A stretch of 5,341 nt of DNA. Origin: Geoglobus sp. GTDB taxonomy: Archaea > Halobacteriota > Archaeoglobi > Archaeoglobales > Archaeoglobaceae. The notes beneath the pieces are model-generated. The model was given only the letters and a program-made list of their open reading frames with translations. It was not told the DNA's origin and did not search any database. Shown in pieces: positions 4,909-5,341 of this stretch; position 1 is the first letter of the stretch; the number at the start of each line of letters is the position of its first letter. The stretch spans positions 1 to 5,341 of the forward strand of contig WAJY01000186.1 of assembly GCA_015523645.1 (NCBI GenBank). The letters run 5' to 3'. The translations under genes were made by a program, and so were the position numbers.

Positions 4909-5341
4909 TTAGATCACCCTGATATTCCTGGATGCTCTTTATCGTCATCTTAGATTTTCTCATTGCCTCAATACCCTTCACAGCAGCAACCGCACCGCTT
5001 ACTGTGGTTATATAAGGTATTCCATATTCAACAGAAGCTCTTCTTATTTTATAGCCATCGGTTTTACCCCTCTTCCCTCCCGGTGTGTTGATTATAAGAT
5101 CTATCTCTCTGTTGATTATTGCATCTATAACATTCGGTCTCCCCTGGCTTACTTTGAGCACAATTCTTGCATCAACCCCATTCTCTTGCAGAAATTTTGC
5201 GGTGCCATCTGTTGCAAGTATTCTGAAACCCATTTCGGCAAGTTTTTTTACCACTGGAAGAATCTTCTGTCTGTCTTCCTTTCTAACGCTTATAAAAACA
5301 GATCCATTTAATGGAAGTTTCATTCCGGCAGCAAGCTGGGC
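4895..5341 (-). CDS. carB: Carbamoyl-phosphate synthase large subunit, C-terminal part (5' end outside window)
   Basis: CarB makes carbamoyl phosphate from glutamine-derived ammonia, bicarbonate and two ATP, for pyrimidine and arginine synthesis. Only the last 148 codons are present; the frame is open at the right edge and begins AQLAAG before the Met at 5323, which is internal, not a start. The segment is the end of the second ATP-grasp half followed by the MGS-like allosteric domain: the strand GSVFISVRKEDR, then MGFRILATDGTAKFL, the KVSQGRPNVIDAI loop, the nucleotide-type motif INTPGGKRGKTDGYKIRR, and the terminal helix VSGAVAAVKGIEAM. In bacterial enzymes this domain binds regulators such as UMP, IMP or ornithine; which of these applies here cannot be read. 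The stop lies 14 bases inside larB, so both are probably one transcript. Most of the roughly 1,070-residue protein and any carA lie to the right. Confidence 0.95.
   Translation of the reverse strand, partial: AQLAAGMKLPLNGSVFISVRKEDRQKILPVVKKLAEMGFRILATDGTAKFLQENGVDARIVLKVSQGRPNVIDAIINREIDLIINTPGGKRGKTDGYKIRRASVEYGIPYITTVSGAVAAVKGIEAMRKSKMTIKSIQEYQGDLNEGN
4912..4919 (-). promoter_or_regulatory. Shine-Dalgarno site of larB within carB
   Basis: The minus strand reads GGGTGATC three bases before the larB ATG at 4908. GGTGATC is fully complementary to the distal part of the 16S rRNA tail. It lies inside the final codons of carB (encoding the Gln-Gly-Asp-Leu stretch) and supports the ATG at 4908 as the larB start. 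Confidence 0.7.

Noticed and set aside
4895..5323. Stand-alone methylglyoxal synthase-like protein starting at the Met at 5323
   Set aside because: The frame continues upstream to the window edge with AQLAAG, the usual end of the second CarB ATP-grasp half, so this is the C-terminus of CarB and the Met is internal.

Overview
This window looks like a piece of an archaeal chromosome from the Archaeoglobales (Archaeoglobus/Ferroglobus/Geoglobus group). The strongest sign is the macro-domain gene at 3606-4190. From memory of the family, its product matches the Archaeoglobus fulgidus protein Af1521 residue for residue around the ADP-ribose pocket. The promoters also look archaeal: TATA boxes lie about 24-28 bp upstream of ATG codons that have no ribosome binding site (leaderless genes), while genes inside operons carry good Shine-Dalgarno sites. 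The genes are densely packed, with 4-17 bp overlaps. I cannot name the species from the sequence alone.

Layout. (1) 1-2291, minus strand: an operon read right to left, with ilvB (acetohydroxyacid synthase catalytic subunit), ilvN (its regulatory subunit), then the start of a gene that looks like a B12-binding/radical SAM protein and runs off the left edge. (2) 2292-2467: a divergent control region with two near-identical TATA boxes 30 bp apart, one firing left to ilvBN and one firing right to a transporter. Between the left promoter and ilvB lies a 21-codon leader ORF (2384-2319). Its end reads Leu-Phe-Leu-Leu-Val-Val-Val-His-stop, as expected for a branched-chain amino-acid sensing leader peptide. 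(3) 2468-4190, plus strand: a DUF1646 NhaD-like membrane transporter, then the macro-domain protein with its own leaderless promoter. (4) 4174-5341, minus strand: the 3' end of carB (carbamoyl-phosphate synthase large subunit, allosteric domain) overlapping larB (nickel-pincer cofactor biosynthesis). The larB gene ends tail-to-tail inside the macro gene.

How the genes work together: IlvB and IlvN form one enzyme, the first step common to valine, leucine and isoleucine synthesis. The leader ORF placed before it would be a plausible sensor of the end products, and is the observation most worth following up. CarB serves pyrimidine and arginine synthesis; LarB makes the first intermediate of the nickel-pincer nucleotide. 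Their overlap implies co-transcription and probably translational coupling, but no clear metabolic link is visible. The transporter and the macro protein are adjacent, but no shared function can be read from the sequence. No RNA genes, mobile elements or CRISPR arrays were seen, and no stretch over 300 bases lacks a gene.
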